64,000 bases of DNA, taken from positions 620,001 through 684,000 of the forward strand of contig JAPOYR010000011.1 in NCBI GenBank assembly GCA_026706485.1, written 5' to 3'. Position numbers and translations under genes: made by a program. Source of the stretch: Chloroflexota bacterium. GTDB taxonomy: Bacteria > Chloroflexota > UBA11872. The notes below the pieces were generated by a model. The model was not told the origin of the DNA. It made no database searches and saw only the letters and a program-made list of their open reading frames with translations. Shown piece after piece: positions 46,798 to 54,985 of the stretch (its first letter is position 1; the number at the start of each line of letters is the position of its first letter).

Positions 46798-47324
46798 CAG
46801 CCCGGCAACCAGTCAGGAGGTTCGGGAAGCTCCGACATCAACCGGGTTCCCTTCCAGAGGTTGCACGACGCATGGGCCGCCTGGAGGTTCTGAATCTCGT
46901 CGGTGCCGCCTCGCTGCATCGGCACCACATGATCGACGTGGATGCCTTCCCTCAACGCTGGCAAGCGCCCACCGCAGATTCCGCACGCGCCGTCCTGCCG
47001 AAGAATCAACACGTCGAGATGTCGCCGAATATTCCGGCCAGTGGCTGCCCGGCGCTCTGCTTCGAACGGCTTGACTACCGTCAGCCTGAGATGGCAATCA
47101 TCCCACTGGCCGCGCTCGAGCTGGCCCCATCCGACCAGCCGCCGCACAGAGAGAACAACGTCCTGGAGGCTCAGCCGCGTGTCGCGCGCGATCTCGTCAA
47201 GCGACGCGATGACATGGCCGTCACCAAGTGCCTTGTCGGCCAACTCAAGGAGCACGAAGTAGTCCAGTCCAGCTATGGCGTCTGGTGTGTGACTGGCGAC
47301 CAGTCCGCGCTCTAGGAGGCCCAC
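46797..47324 (-). CDS. Winged helix fused to HNH endonuclease
   Basis: A 175-residue protein. Residues 15-85 form a winged helix (GLDYFVLLELADKALGDGHVIASLDEIARDTRLSLQDVVLSVRRLVGWGQLERGQW), and residues 105-170 an HNH domain: QDGACGICGGRL, GIHVDHVVPMQRGGTDEIQNLQAAHASCNLWKG. Its GTG start overlaps the DnaB TAG by one base (TAGTG). A DNA-binding plus cutting protein between two replication genes may nick the origin or be a homing gene; the fusion to a winged helix is unusual. Confidence 0.85.
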   Translation of the reverse strand: MGLLERGLVASHTPDAIAGLDYFVLLELADKALGDGHVIASLDEIARDTRLSLQDVVLSVRRLVGWGQLERGQWDDCHLRLTVVKPFEAERRAATGRNIRRHLDVLILRQDGACGICGGRLPALREGIHVDHVVPMQRGGTDEIQNLQAAHASCNLWKGTRLMSELPEPPDWLPG

Positions 47325-48676
47325 TAGACGGCCAGCTCCTGAGCTTGCTCGACTTCCTTGAAGTGCCCGCGCCAGCCCGCGAACTGCATCTCGACCTTGC
47401 CGGTCGGCCCGTTGCGGTGCTTCGCAACGGTGAGCCGGACATCCCGGGGGCGATAGGCCGACGGATGCTCCTCTGACTTCGGCTCATGCAGGAACATCAC
47501 GATGTCGGCGTCCTGCTCGATGGACCCGCTCTCACGTAGATCCGAGAGCCGTGGCGTGGGGTTGTCACGGGCCTCGGCCGCCCGTGAGAGCTGGGCGCAG
47601 GCGATCAGCGGCAGCCGCATCTCGCGCGCGATCTCCTTGAGCGTGCTGGTGATTTCGGTCACCTCCTGGACCCGGTTGTCCCGGCGCCCAGCGCCCTTGA
47701 GCAGCTGCAGGTAGTCCACGACGAGCAGGCCGACCTCGTGCTCCATGTAGAGCCGGCGGACCTTGCTGCGTAGCTGGACGATGGACATGCCCGGCGTGTC
47801 GTCGAGCAGGATCGGGTGCTCGCCCAGGGCAATCAGCGCCTTGACCACGCGATCCAGTTGGTCGTCGGTCAAGGTCCGGTCGCGGATGCGCAGGCTGTCG
47901 ACTTCGGCCTGGTGCGCCAGAAGCCGGTACACGATCTGCTCCGACGACATTTCAAGCGAGAAGAATCCGACGGGGATCTGGTTCTGCGCGGCGGCTTGGA
48001 GCGCCACCTGCAGCGCGAATGCGGTCTTGCCCATGCCCGGGCGGGCGGCGATCACGATCAGGTCGGAGCGCTGGAACCCGCCGGTGAGCTTATCGAGGGT
48101 GGCGATCCCGCTGGGGATCCCCCGCAGCCCGCCGTCCTGGCCGGTCTCCATGAGGCTGTCGCTGACGGGCTTGATCGCCTCGACCAGCAGGCGCGGCTCG
48201 CTCTGGCTGGCTCGCCGCGCGATCTGGAACAGTAGCCGCTCGGCCTCCTCGATCACGGTGTCCGTCTCGGCGTCGGGCCGGTAGGCCAGGGACACCATCT
48301 GCCCAGCCGCCTGGATCACCCGGCGAAGCGTGCCGTGCCGGCGACAGATGTCGGCGTAGTGCTCGATGTGAAACGCCGTGGGGACGGCGTTGATCAGGTC
48401 GGCGATATAGGGCGGACCGCCGGCAAGGTCCAGGTTGCCCGCGCGCCGCAACTCGTCGGAAACAGTCACGGCGTCGGGCCGCACGTTGCGCTGGGCGAGA
48501 ACCTGGACCGCCTGGTAGATCACCCGGTGCTGCTCGCGGTACAAGTCGTCCGGCGACACGATGTCGGCGGCGATCCAGTAGGCGTCCGCGTCGATCAGGA
48601 GCGCCCCGAGCAGGGAGCGCTCAGCGTTGAGGTCCTGGGGCGGCAGACGCTCGATTTCGGTGGTCACGCGTCCCAT
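47324..48676 (-). CDS. dnaB: Replicative DNA helicase DnaB
   Basis: A 450-residue helicase: N-terminal domain RLPPQDLNAERSLLGALLID, then linker helix, RecA-like core with Walker A LIVIAARPGMGKTAFALQVAL, Walker B GLLVVDYLQLL (motif H2), and EITSTLKEIAREMRLPLIACAQLSRAAEARDNPTPRLSDLRESGSIEQDAD. It is the full bacterial size, so it could replace host DnaB at phage forks. Ends in a TAGTG overlap with the next gene and overlaps the small gene upstream by 12 bases. Confidence 0.96.
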   Translation of the reverse strand: MGRVTTEIERLPPQDLNAERSLLGALLIDADAYWIAADIVSPDDLYREQHRVIYQAVQVLAQRNVRPDAVTVSDELRRAGNLDLAGGPPYIADLINAVPTAFHIEHYADICRRHGTLRRVIQAAGQMVSLAYRPDAETDTVIEEAERLLFQIARRASQSEPRLLVEAIKPVSDSLMETGQDGGLRGIPSGIATLDKLTGGFQRSDLIVIAARPGMGKTAFALQVALQAAAQNQIPVGFFSLEMSSEQIVYRLLAHQAEVDSLRIRDRTLTDDQLDRVVKALIALGEHPILLDDTPGMSIVQLRSKVRRLYMEHEVGLLVVDYLQLLKGAGRRDNRVQEVTEITSTLKEIAREMRLPLIACAQLSRAAEARDNPTPRLSDLRESGSIEQDADIVMFLHEPKSEEHPSAYRPRDVRLTVAKHRNGPTGKVEMQFAGWRGHFKEVEQAQELAV

Positions 48677-48918
48677 CCTGTTCGCGCCAGCTCGTCGAGC
48701 ATTGCGTCGACGATTTCCAGCACCTCTTTAGCGATGGTGACCGGTGCGTTCGACGCGTCTACCATCCCGCCCGCTAGCACCTGGCCGGCCAGATAGGCTC
48801 GGAGGCTCATGCCCTCGATGCTTGGGGTGCTCGGTATGACGCGCCCATCAGACAACGTCCCTGGCGGAATTCCAGGCACCGGGAACGCTTGACCGCCGTT
48901 CTGCTGCCTGCCAGCCAT
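48664..48918 (-). CDS. Small protein before DnaB
   Basis: An 84-residue protein, MAGRQQNGGQAFPVPGIPPG, then GMSLRAYLAGQVLAGGMVDASN and a final helix EVLEIVDAMLDELARTGW. Of a type often found in phages as a hypothetical protein. No known role. It is linked to neighbours by small overlaps. Confidence 0.68.
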   Translation of the reverse strand: MAGRQQNGGQAFPVPGIPPGTLSDGRVIPSTPSIEGMSLRAYLAGQVLAGGMVDASNAPVTIAKEVLEIVDAMLDELARTGWDA

Positions 48919-49571
48919 CAGGCCGCCGCCCCTGGCGCCAGCGGCATCACCGCCTGCGTCGGCTCGGTATCCGTAACCGCCGACAGTTCGGCCATGTGGC
49001 TATTCCACGGGCCGTACTTCTCGAATTCGTCCAGGTAGCCCGCGCCGTAGTCGTACAGCGCGAGGGCCGGTTCCTCCGACTCGTCGTCGAACTCCATCCG
49101 CCGCAGCGCGTGGTAGCACATCGCCTCCAGATGCCGCTGCCCGATAGACCGCGGCAACAGGCCAGCGGCGAACGTGACGACGAAGCTCACGTCGGCAATC
49201 TCGGCGTCGTACTTCGCCAGCAGGGCGCGCTCTAGCGAATTCGAGCCGAGCGCCTTGACCTTCACCAACTCCTTCTGCGTCGCCTTCCAGAACCACGCGA
49301 TGATCGGGCGGTTGTGCCGCAGCGTGGTGAGGTGCTCGTTCTCGAGGTCGGCCAGGAGCGCCTGGGCCAGCTCGCTGGCATCGGGGCATTCGATGAATGC
49401 GATGCCCTCGAACGCGGTCTTGGGGGGAACGTCGATGCTGGTCCACAGGTTCTCACCCATACGGAGAATCTCGCCGTGGGTGGTGCGGACGGTTTCCCCG
49501 CCCGAACTGATCTCAACGGTCGTGTCGTCGAAGTCAGGCTCGGACTCTGGCCGGGGCTCCGGCTTCTCCAT
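48918..49571 (-). CDS. Putative metallopeptidase-like protein with lost active site
   Basis: A 217-residue protein. Its second half, IADVSFVVTFAAGLL, then QRHLEAMCYHALRRME... LALYDYGAGYLDEFEKYGPWN, resembles the phage putative metallopeptidase domain in the spacing of its strands, the HE-helix and the LDEF..YG.W end. The HExxH motif itself is replaced by YHALRR, so it is unlikely to be an active protease. The first 70 residues are acidic. It is separate from RusA by a 38-base overlap at the 5' end. Confidence 0.65.
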   Translation of the reverse strand: MEKPEPRPESEPDFDDTTVEISSGGETVRTTHGEILRMGENLWTSIDVPPKTAFEGIAFIECPDASELAQALLADLENEHLTTLRHNRPIIAWFWKATQKELVKVKALGSNSLERALLAKYDAEIADVSFVVTFAAGLLPRSIGQRHLEAMCYHALRRMEFDDESEEPALALYDYGAGYLDEFEKYGPWNSHMAELSAVTDTEPTQAVMPLAPGAAA

Positions 49572-49968
49572 CGTCTCCCCCTTGGAGTGTGAGCGTCAGT
49601 TCGACGCGCGGGTTCCGGGCGTCGTAGGCCCGGCGGGTCGTCCACTCGAAGTGCTCGTCGTCAATGTCGAGGGCGGTTGCGATCCCGTCCTCGAGGACTT
49701 TGATCACGTTGCTGGAGTCGCGGCGCTCGGTATCCGGCCGGTACCAGGTCATCGTGATGGCGATCACGGCGCCGGCGCTGCAGGCGGCCTTCCATCGAAA
49801 CCGCAGGCCCTTGTGGTGAACCGCCTTGTTCCGGACGAGCCGAATAACGTCGTTCAGCCATGAGTCGGTCGATGCCGTCCGCCACGCGCGCCCGCGCCCA
49901 AATCCGTGGGAGTGGTTCACGCTTTCCGGGACTCCGGGGATCGTCGCCTGCAGCGTCGGCTCAGGCAC
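49534..49968 (-). CDS. rusA: RusA-type Holliday junction resolvase
   Basis: A 144-residue protein with the family core: ATIPGVPESVNHSHGFGRGR at the start and YRPDTERRDSSNVIKVLEDGIATALDIDDEHFEW, which contains the conserved D..N..K..eD residues of the RusA active site, then RRAYDARNPRVELTLTL. It resolves recombination or replication junctions in phage DNA. A usual size for RusA; overlaps its neighbours by 8 and 38 bases. Confidence 0.92.
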   Translation of the reverse strand: MPEPTLQATIPGVPESVNHSHGFGRGRAWRTASTDSWLNDVIRLVRNKAVHHKGLRFRWKAACSAGAVIAITMTWYRPDTERRDSSNVIKVLEDGIATALDIDDEHFEWTTRRAYDARNPRVELTLTLQGGDDGEAGAPARVRA

Positions 49969-51757
49969 CGGCCCCGGCCTCCGAGTTGAACAGGTCGTCC
50001 GCAGCCCGCACCTGGCGCTCGCCGTCGCCGGCGTTGATGTAGGTGATCAAGCCGAGCGACCGCAGCCGCCCCAGGTTGTTCGCGTAGGCGCTCGATCGCG
50101 GCGACGCCCCGACCTCGGCGGCCAGGTCGTAGCGCGGTGCCGCCTGTGGCCACCGCTCGAATAGGGCGCGCAGTAGCCGAGCCTGCGGCTCGGTCACCAG
50201 CTCTAGCCATCGGTCGCGCAATACGTCCAGCGTCGGCACGGCCAGAGGCGTTGCCGCCGCCGCATGCCCGGCCTCTCGCGTCAGGCAGACCATCCCGCTG
50301 GCGGGGTAGTCGATCAGCCCGCGCGTGCGCAGGCGTCCGAGATTGTTCGTGAACGCACTGGACCGCGGGCTGGCGCCCGCGAAGGCGGCCACGTGGGTTC
50401 GCTTCGCCGGATGGACGCCCATGACGTGTAGAACCGCCAGGCCGTCGAGGATGGCTTGCTGCGGGCGCGTCAGGTCGGTGAGCGGGTTGATCTCACAGTC
50501 GGACCCGCTCGCTGGGTCGTCGTGGGGCGATTTTCCTTGAGCGGGCGTAGTGTCTACTCGCGCCGGTGAAGTCTCGCGCCTCCGGTCGTCTAGCGACTGC
50601 GGCGCGGCCGGCCGCTGGGATTGCACGGACCTGAGCGCCTCGCTGGCGCGATCTAGATCGTCGGCGTACTGCTCCCAGCCGACGACGATCTCCTGCAGGC
50701 CGGCGCTATGCGCCCGCTCCGAATCCAGTTCCGCTCGCAGTGGTGCGGTGGCGGTGTCAACCTGCCGCGCGACCTCGGCGTCGTCGGGGCCCGACGTGCG
50801 CTCCAGTTGTCGCACTCGGCGCCGAAGCCCCGCGTTGTCGCGCCGCAGGCTTTCGATGTCCTGGGCCTCCTTCGCGGCGGCTTCCGGCAGGGTCGCCAGT
50901 TCCGCCAGCACCGCGCGGATCTCGTCGCTCGGTGGCGGCGGCTCGGTTGCCAGTCGGCTGCCGGTGGTCGGGTGCGACGTCTGGACGTCGCCGACGCGCA
51001 GCCGGTAGATGCCCTTGCCGTTCGCGATGGCCGGTCCGAACGCGAAGAATTCGCCGGGATCCAGCCCCCGCAGGTTCATCCGGTCCGCGCGTGTCGAGAG
51101 GCCGAGCACGTCGCCGGCGCGCGCCATGTCGACGTCCAGGCCGGTGCGCCCGATCAGCACGTTGTTGAGTTCAGCGGCGGCGTCCTTGCGCAGCTTGCTG
51201 AGCCGCTGTGTCGCCAGCACCGCGCACATGCCGCGCTTGCGCCCGCGCGTCGCGAGATCCACGACGGCGCTGCCCGACTCGGCCTTGCCGCGCTCGGGGC
51301 AGAACACGTGCGCTTCGTCGACGACCACCAGCACGGGATGCCAGAGCCGCTTCGGGAGATTCACCAGCGCGGTAAGGAAGCGGTCCACGAACGCGATGCG
51401 CTCGTGCTGCTTCAGCTCGTAGATGTCGAGGATGGCGGACACGCGCAGTTCCATGAGCTTGCGCGCCAGCAGGTGCGCCGAGCGCGGTTCGACGGGGCAA
51501 TCGCCGCCGTCGCCGGCGGCCGCCAGCACGTAGTCGTGCCGCTCGCGCAGCGTCGCGAACTCCCCCTCGGGGTCGATCACGAGATGCTGAACCGCACCGT
51601 GGCTCTGTTCGAGCAGGCGCCGCAGCAGCCAGCTCTTACCGCCGCCGCTGTTCGCCTGGACGAGCAGGCGCGTCGAAATGAGGTGCGGAACGTCGAGGCG
51701 CAGCGTGCGTCCGCCAGCGCCCAGGCCGAGTTCAATGTGATCGGTCGCGCCCATCAT
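49961..51757 (-). CDS. HerA/FtsK-type ATPase with two C-terminal winged-helix repeats
   Basis: A 598-residue protein: Walker A LLVQANSGGGKSWLLRRLLEQ, strand HLVIDPEGEFATL, Walker B VLVVVDEAHVFC, and sensor-like AVLATQRLSKLRKDAAAELNNVLIGR, as in HerA-type translocases. After an Ala/Arg coiled coil come two similar winged-helix units with ASPRSSAFTNNLGRLRTRGLIDYP and ASPRSSAYANNLGRLRSLGLITY. HerA-type enzymes pump or resect DNA; here it sits beside RusA, suggesting a role in recombination or genome processing. ATG in an ATGA overlap. Confidence 0.88.
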   Translation of the reverse strand: MMGATDHIELGLGAGGRTLRLDVPHLISTRLLVQANSGGGKSWLLRRLLEQSHGAVQHLVIDPEGEFATLRERHDYVLAAAGDGGDCPVEPRSAHLLARKLMELRVSAILDIYELKQHERIAFVDRFLTALVNLPKRLWHPVLVVVDEAHVFCPERGKAESGSAVVDLATRGRKRGMCAVLATQRLSKLRKDAAAELNNVLIGRTGLDVDMARAGDVLGLSTRADRMNLRGLDPGEFFAFGPAIANGKGIYRLRVGDVQTSHPTTGSRLATEPPPPSDEIRAVLAELATLPEAAAKEAQDIESLRRDNAGLRRRVRQLERTSGPDDAEVARQVDTATAPLRAELDSERAHSAGLQEIVVGWEQYADDLDRASEALRSVQSQRPAAPQSLDDRRRETSPARVDTTPAQGKSPHDDPASGSDCEINPLTDLTRPQQAILDGLAVLHVMGVHPAKRTHVAAFAGASPRSSAFTNNLGRLRTRGLIDYPASGMVCLTREAGHAAAATPLAVPTLDVLRDRWLELVTEPQARLLRALFERWPQAAPRYDLAAEVGASPRSSAYANNLGRLRSLGLITYINAGDGERQVRAADDLFNSEAGAGA

Positions 51758-51987
51758 CGCCGTGCCCGGCCAATCGACATGCCATCGACGCGGTAGGTGC
51801 TTGTCGATCCGCAGAGGCACTCGACCTCCACCTTGGCCTCATACCGGCCATCCATGCCCGGGCGTTGGATCGTGTGCAAGGTCCCGCAGTCGTGGCAGCG
51901 GACCACCTGCAGGCGGAGGGTGCGGCCCCATCGCGGCTCGCTCGGGTCGTAGACGATCTGTGTCTCACCACTCGCTTGATCGGTCAT
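51754..51987 (-). CDS. Small zinc-ribbon protein
   Basis: A 77-residue protein with VVRCHDCGTLHTIQRPG and VEVECLCGSTSTYRVDG, a C..C...C.C zinc-ribbon pattern. It is coupled by ATGA to the DUF5131 gene upstream. Probably a small DNA or protein-binding adapter; function unknown. Confidence 0.65.
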   Translation of the reverse strand: MTDQASGETQIVYDPSEPRWGRTLRLQVVRCHDCGTLHTIQRPGMDGRYEAKVEVECLCGSTSTYRVDGMSIGRARR

Positions 51988-52862
51988 GCCGGGTACTCGT
52001 CCCAGGTCCGCCCGTCGAGTTCGCGGTCGCGGCCCGAGTAGAAGGCCGAGCCTTGCTTGTAGAAGAACGCCACGCCCGCCTCGATGCACTGGTCGCGCAC
52101 CGCGCGCACCCAGTCCTTGTCCAGCGGGCGCCGCTTGTGGCCGCTCTCGCCGCCGACGATCACCCAATCGATGACGGGATGCCAGCGCACCTCGTCGTAG
52201 CCGCAGCTGGCGCACTGGCCGTCGATGGTCACCGCCGACACGTAGGCGTCACAGGCGTCGCACCACCAATCCCCCTCGTCGATCCACGCCGAGAGATCGA
52301 CGGGGCCGAGCATCGGCTCGATGCTCAAGAATCGGACGGCCGCCGGCGTCTTGAGCAGCCACGGGATCCGCGCGTCCGCCCACTGCTGGTTCTCGATGCT
52401 CACACCCAGCCAGATGTGAGGCGCGGGTTCTCGCGAGTGCCAGTACAGGGAATCCTCTCGATGGCGCACCGCAGAGGTCAGGACGTCGTGCATTCGGCGA
52501 TGTCTCTTGGTCAATACCTGGAACACGTGCTGCGACGCGATCCACATTTCCGCGAACACCAGATCGATGAACTCCGCGGGTACGCTCTCGTGGAACAGAT
52601 CCGACATGCTGTTCACGAATACCCGCCGGGGCTTGCGCCACCCCGAGGGCTTCCACAGCACGTCGCGATGCAGCGTCACGCCGAACCCAGGACCCGACCG
52701 CGGCGGCTTGCCGTCCCGCTGGTAGCGCCGGTTGCCCATCCGCTGGAGCCGAGCAGCCTGGGTCAGCGCATAGCAGTTGTCGCAGCCCGGGCTGATTCGG
52801 TCGCACCCCGTGACGGGATTCCACGTGGCGTCCGTCCATTCGATGCGCGACTTGTCGCCCAT
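51984..52862 (-). CDS. DUF5131 / Gp37-Gp68 family protein
   Basis: A 292-residue protein. It begins DKSRIEWTDATWNPVTGCDRISPGCDNCYALTQAARLQ, the three-Cys motif of this family (C-x6-C-x2-C), followed by VTLHRDVLWKPSGWRKPRRVFVNSMSDLFHESVP, WLGVSIENQQWADARIPWLLKTPAAVRFLSIEPMLGPVDL and GGESGHKRRPLDKDWVRAVRDQCIEAGVAFFYKQ. Family members are common in phages and may be radical-type or nuclease-associated enzymes; no reaction is known. A small zinc ribbon is inserted within (WWCDACDAYVSA...CASCG). Start at ATG 52862 in an ATGA overlap. Confidence 0.9.
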   Translation of the reverse strand: MGDKSRIEWTDATWNPVTGCDRISPGCDNCYALTQAARLQRMGNRRYQRDGKPPRSGPGFGVTLHRDVLWKPSGWRKPRRVFVNSMSDLFHESVPAEFIDLVFAEMWIASQHVFQVLTKRHRRMHDVLTSAVRHREDSLYWHSREPAPHIWLGVSIENQQWADARIPWLLKTPAAVRFLSIEPMLGPVDLSAWIDEGDWWCDACDAYVSAVTIDGQCASCGYDEVRWHPVIDWVIVGGESGHKRRPLDKDWVRAVRDQCIEAGVAFFYKQGSAFYSGRDRELDGRTWDEYPA

Positions 52863-53152
52863 CAGCCCGTGCTGCTGGCGATCCGCGCAGCGACGCTCGC
52901 CACGGTGACTAGGCGGTGGTCGCGCTCGGCCACCCACCCCTGCCGGGCATCCGGGTCGGTGGCGATCCTGAGTTTATTCACGGCCCGCGACAGCTTGCCC
53001 ACTTCTTCGACCAGCACCACGACCTGCTCTTCTGGCGTCACGTCCTCAAGGTCAGCGACGCCGACAGACGAGAACCGATGGCGAACGTCGTGGGTGTGCT
53101 TACGCACCTTCTTGTGAAAGCGAATGAGGGCGCTTCGCTGCTGACTGGTCAT
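52862..53152 (-). CDS. Small helical protein
   Basis: A 96-residue protein: TSQQRSALIRFHKKVRKHTHDVRHRFSS, then EEQVVVLVEEVGKLSRAVNKLRIA. The EExGKL.RAVN piece recalls the metal-binding helix of MazG-type nucleotide pyrophosphohydrolases, but only one helix fits and other MazG motifs are missing. A weak possibility; otherwise unknown. Confidence 0.62.
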   Translation of the reverse strand: MTSQQRSALIRFHKKVRKHTHDVRHRFSSVGVADLEDVTPEEQVVVLVEEVGKLSRAVNKLRIATDPDARQGWVAERDHRLVTVASVAARIASSTG

Positions 53153-53153
53153 G

Positions 53154-53615
53154 CTAGAAGTCCCCCGGCGCGACCTGGTAGCAGGTGATGCCCTGCGAGC
53201 GCCAGAGGTCGACCATGCGGGTGCGATCCTCAAACACGAGGTCGGGCTTCCAGGGCGACTCCTCCAGCCACTGCGCCTTGAGCACCGTGTCGTGGCGGCG
53301 GTCGTCGTCGGGCCGCATGCGCAGAACATCTTCCTCTGGGATACGGCCATACATATCTGGCAGCCATAGGTCGTGCCGACGAAGCCAGCACACCGTGTCG
53401 GCGCGGCAGCGTTCGGGGCGGGCCGTCCAGATCGCCAGATTGCCGAAGCCCTTTACCTGCATCAGCGTGCGAAAGAGACGACGGGTCGCCTGAATTGGGA
53501 TGTCATACGTGGCCTGCGCGAAGAACGCGTCCCAATCCTTGGGGTCTTGCTCCAGGAAGTGGATGCGGTGCGCGGTGTCGGCCAGCGTCCCGTCTAAGTC
53601 GAAAACGATATTCAC
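53154..53615 (-). CDS. HAD-family phosphatase (phage type)
   Basis: A 153-residue protein. NIVFDLDGTLADTAHRIHFL is HAD motif I (DxDGT), the middle LAIWTARPERCRADTVCWLRRH gives motif II (T), and VLKAQWLEESPWKPDLVFEDRTRMVDLWRSQG supplies the Lys and the acidic motif IV. The size is that of phage 3'/5'-nucleotidase or polynucleotide phosphatase domains. GTG start with AAGGAG 7 bases before it. It could repair DNA or RNA ends or act on nucleotides. Confidence 0.9.
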   Translation of the reverse strand: MNIVFDLDGTLADTAHRIHFLEQDPKDWDAFFAQATYDIPIQATRRLFRTLMQVKGFGNLAIWTARPERCRADTVCWLRRHDLWLPDMYGRIPEEDVLRMRPDDDRRHDTVLKAQWLEESPWKPDLVFEDRTRMVDLWRSQGITCYQVAPGDF

Positions 53616-53728
53616 TCGACCTCTCCTTCCATCCACGCGGCGATCCGCCGCTGCCAGCGGCGCACACTGATTGCTGCCGCCAGGCCGATCAGTACGACCG
53701 CGTAGCCCACGGCCGCCAGGCACGTCAT
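53612..53728 (-). CDS. 38-residue single-pass membrane protein
   Basis: Product: MTCLAAVGYAVVLIGLAAAI, then SVRRWQRRIAAWMEGEVE, i.e. one hydrophobic helix and a charged tail facing one side. ATG in an ATGA overlap, and its TGA forms a GTGA overlap with the phosphatase start. Too short to classify; a small membrane accessory of the early region. Confidence 0.62.
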   Translation of the reverse strand: MTCLAAVGYAVVLIGLAAAISVRRWQRRIAAWMEGEVE

Positions 53729-54081
53729 TCCTCCTCCTCGCCGTCGAACTTGCGCTCGAAGGCCTCGCGCTGTTCGTCGGACATCGGCCCCACGACCCAG
53801 TGATCGGTGAGGCGCTCGACCTCCTGCTTGAGGGCCTGGACAGACTCATCGGAGAACGGCTGATTCAGGAACCGCTGGATGTCGTCCGCGATCCCCATGC
53901 GGGAGAAGATGCCGGGGCCGCCGGCTTCCATTCGGTCTTCCTCCGTCTCCCGCATCCACGACGGCTTGCCGTACAGCTCCGCCCACTGCGGATACACCGC
54001 CAGCACGCCGTTGACGTGGCTCTTGACCACGTAGGGGCCGGCTTGTCTCATGAGCGCCGTCCGGCGCACGCGCTTGCCCAT
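53725..54081 (-). CDS. Small protein
   Basis: A 118-residue protein starting MGKRVRRTALMRQAGPYVVK, then YPQWAELYGKPSWMRETEEDR and ALKQEVERLTDHWVVGPMSDEQREAFERKFDGEEEE, a helical, acidic C-terminus. It is coupled by ATGA to the putative ADP-ribosyltransferase. No family recognised. Confidence 0.65.
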   Translation of the reverse strand: MGKRVRRTALMRQAGPYVVKSHVNGVLAVYPQWAELYGKPSWMRETEEDRMEAGGPGIFSRMGIADDIQRFLNQPFSDESVQALKQEVERLTDHWVVGPMSDEQREAFERKFDGEEEE

Positions 54082-54734
54082 CAGCCACCCACCACGGCTT
54101 GAACGCCGGTGAGCGTGCGCGGGTCGGCAAAGACTTCCGACTCGCCGCGACCGAAGAACCGCGCCATCACGTGCTCGGGCGCCACCGTCGCCTTGTGAAT
54201 CGGCTCGGGCGCGCCCGTCGCGAAGCGCCGCGCGAAGAACCGAGCGACCTCGATGTCCGTGGACCACGCCACGCCGTCGGGCATGCCGCCGCGCCAGATC
54301 GTCAAGTCGGTGGACGGGCGCGGCGTGTCGGGCCTGTCGGTGCAGAACCCAAGCTCGTGCAGCAGCGCCAGCACGTCGTGCACCAGGGGGTTGGCCAACG
54401 TGTCGTCCAGCTCGGCGTCCGGCCAGACCCACGCCAATGCCTCGGACAGCGCCGCCTGATCGGCCTCCCCGTCCCGCCAGATCTCGATCAGGCGGCTCAG
54501 GCGATAGGGGCGCTCGTACAGCGTGAGGGCGTCGGTTGGCGAACGCTCGGCTACCAGCTGCGCCTTGTGCTGGAGCTTCGCGTTGTAGTGGGCGTTCAGC
54601 TCCGGCGAGTAGATGTCAACGACGAAGGGGTGATGCACGAAGCGCATCCCGGCGCCGACGTCCCGCAGGCAGTGCTCAAGCGCGGGATCCAGGTCGGCGG
54701 GGGGCGGTGGCCAGGCCAGCTCGGCTCGGCTCAC
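54081..54734 (-). CDS. Putative mono-ADP-ribosyltransferase
   Basis: A 217-residue protein. The last 75 residues carry the R-S-E pattern of arginine-specific ADP-ribosyltransferases: R148 in LTIWRGG, S158-T159 in GVAWSTDIEVARFFARRFA, and E198-x-E200 in FFGRGESEVFADPRTL. The spacing between these elements matches small ART domains. The first 140 residues are helical (AHYNAKLQHKAQLVAERSPTD). Early phage ARTs such as T4 Alt, ModA and ModB modify host RNA polymerase or ribosomal proteins; a similar role is an inference from its early position. Confidence 0.7.
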   Translation of the reverse strand: MSRAELAWPPPPADLDPALEHCLRDVGAGMRFVHHPFVVDIYSPELNAHYNAKLQHKAQLVAERSPTDALTLYERPYRLSRLIEIWRDGEADQAALSEALAWVWPDAELDDTLANPLVHDVLALLHELGFCTDRPDTPRPSTDLTIWRGGMPDGVAWSTDIEVARFFARRFATGAPEPIHKATVAPEHVMARFFGRGESEVFADPRTLTGVQAVVGG

Positions 54735-54985
54735 GGCGCGTCGCTCCGTTGTCGCACTTCGTGGTGGCAGCGGTACGTCTCGCCCTCACGCTCCCAGCGC
54801 AACACGAGTTCGTACCCCTCGACCAACGGGAACGCGTCGTCAACGTCGCCGACCGATCGGCACGTCGCGTAACCGAGCAGGCTTCGAATGTGCTTAGCCC
54901 ATATGACGCAGCCGATGGCGAACGCCGCCACGCGGCGTTCCTCGGCTGTCGCTTTGCCTGTCCCGTTGGTGCTCGCGCCGCTCAC
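54731..54985 (-). CDS. Small early protein
   Basis: An 84-residue protein, MSGASTNGTGKATAEERRVA, then FAIGCVIWAKHIRSLLGYATCRSVGDVDDAFPLVEGYELVLRWEREGETYRCHHE. Three Cys and a His could hold a metal. It is coupled on both sides by 4-base overlaps. Unknown function. Confidence 0.62.
   Translation of the reverse strand: MSGASTNGTGKATAEERRVAAFAIGCVIWAKHIRSLLGYATCRSVGDVDDAFPLVEGYELVLRWEREGETYRCHHEVRQRSDAP

Noticed and set aside
48918..49571. Active phage metallopeptidase
   Set aside because: The HExxH motif is absent, so only a degenerate relative is claimed.
49741..49755. GTATC-N5-GGTAC-like site inside the RusA gene
   Set aside because: Two mismatches and a location inside a coding region; not counted with the operator sites.
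52862..53152. MazG-type pyrophosphohydrolase
   Set aside because: Only one short helix fits; the ExxD part and other motifs are missing.
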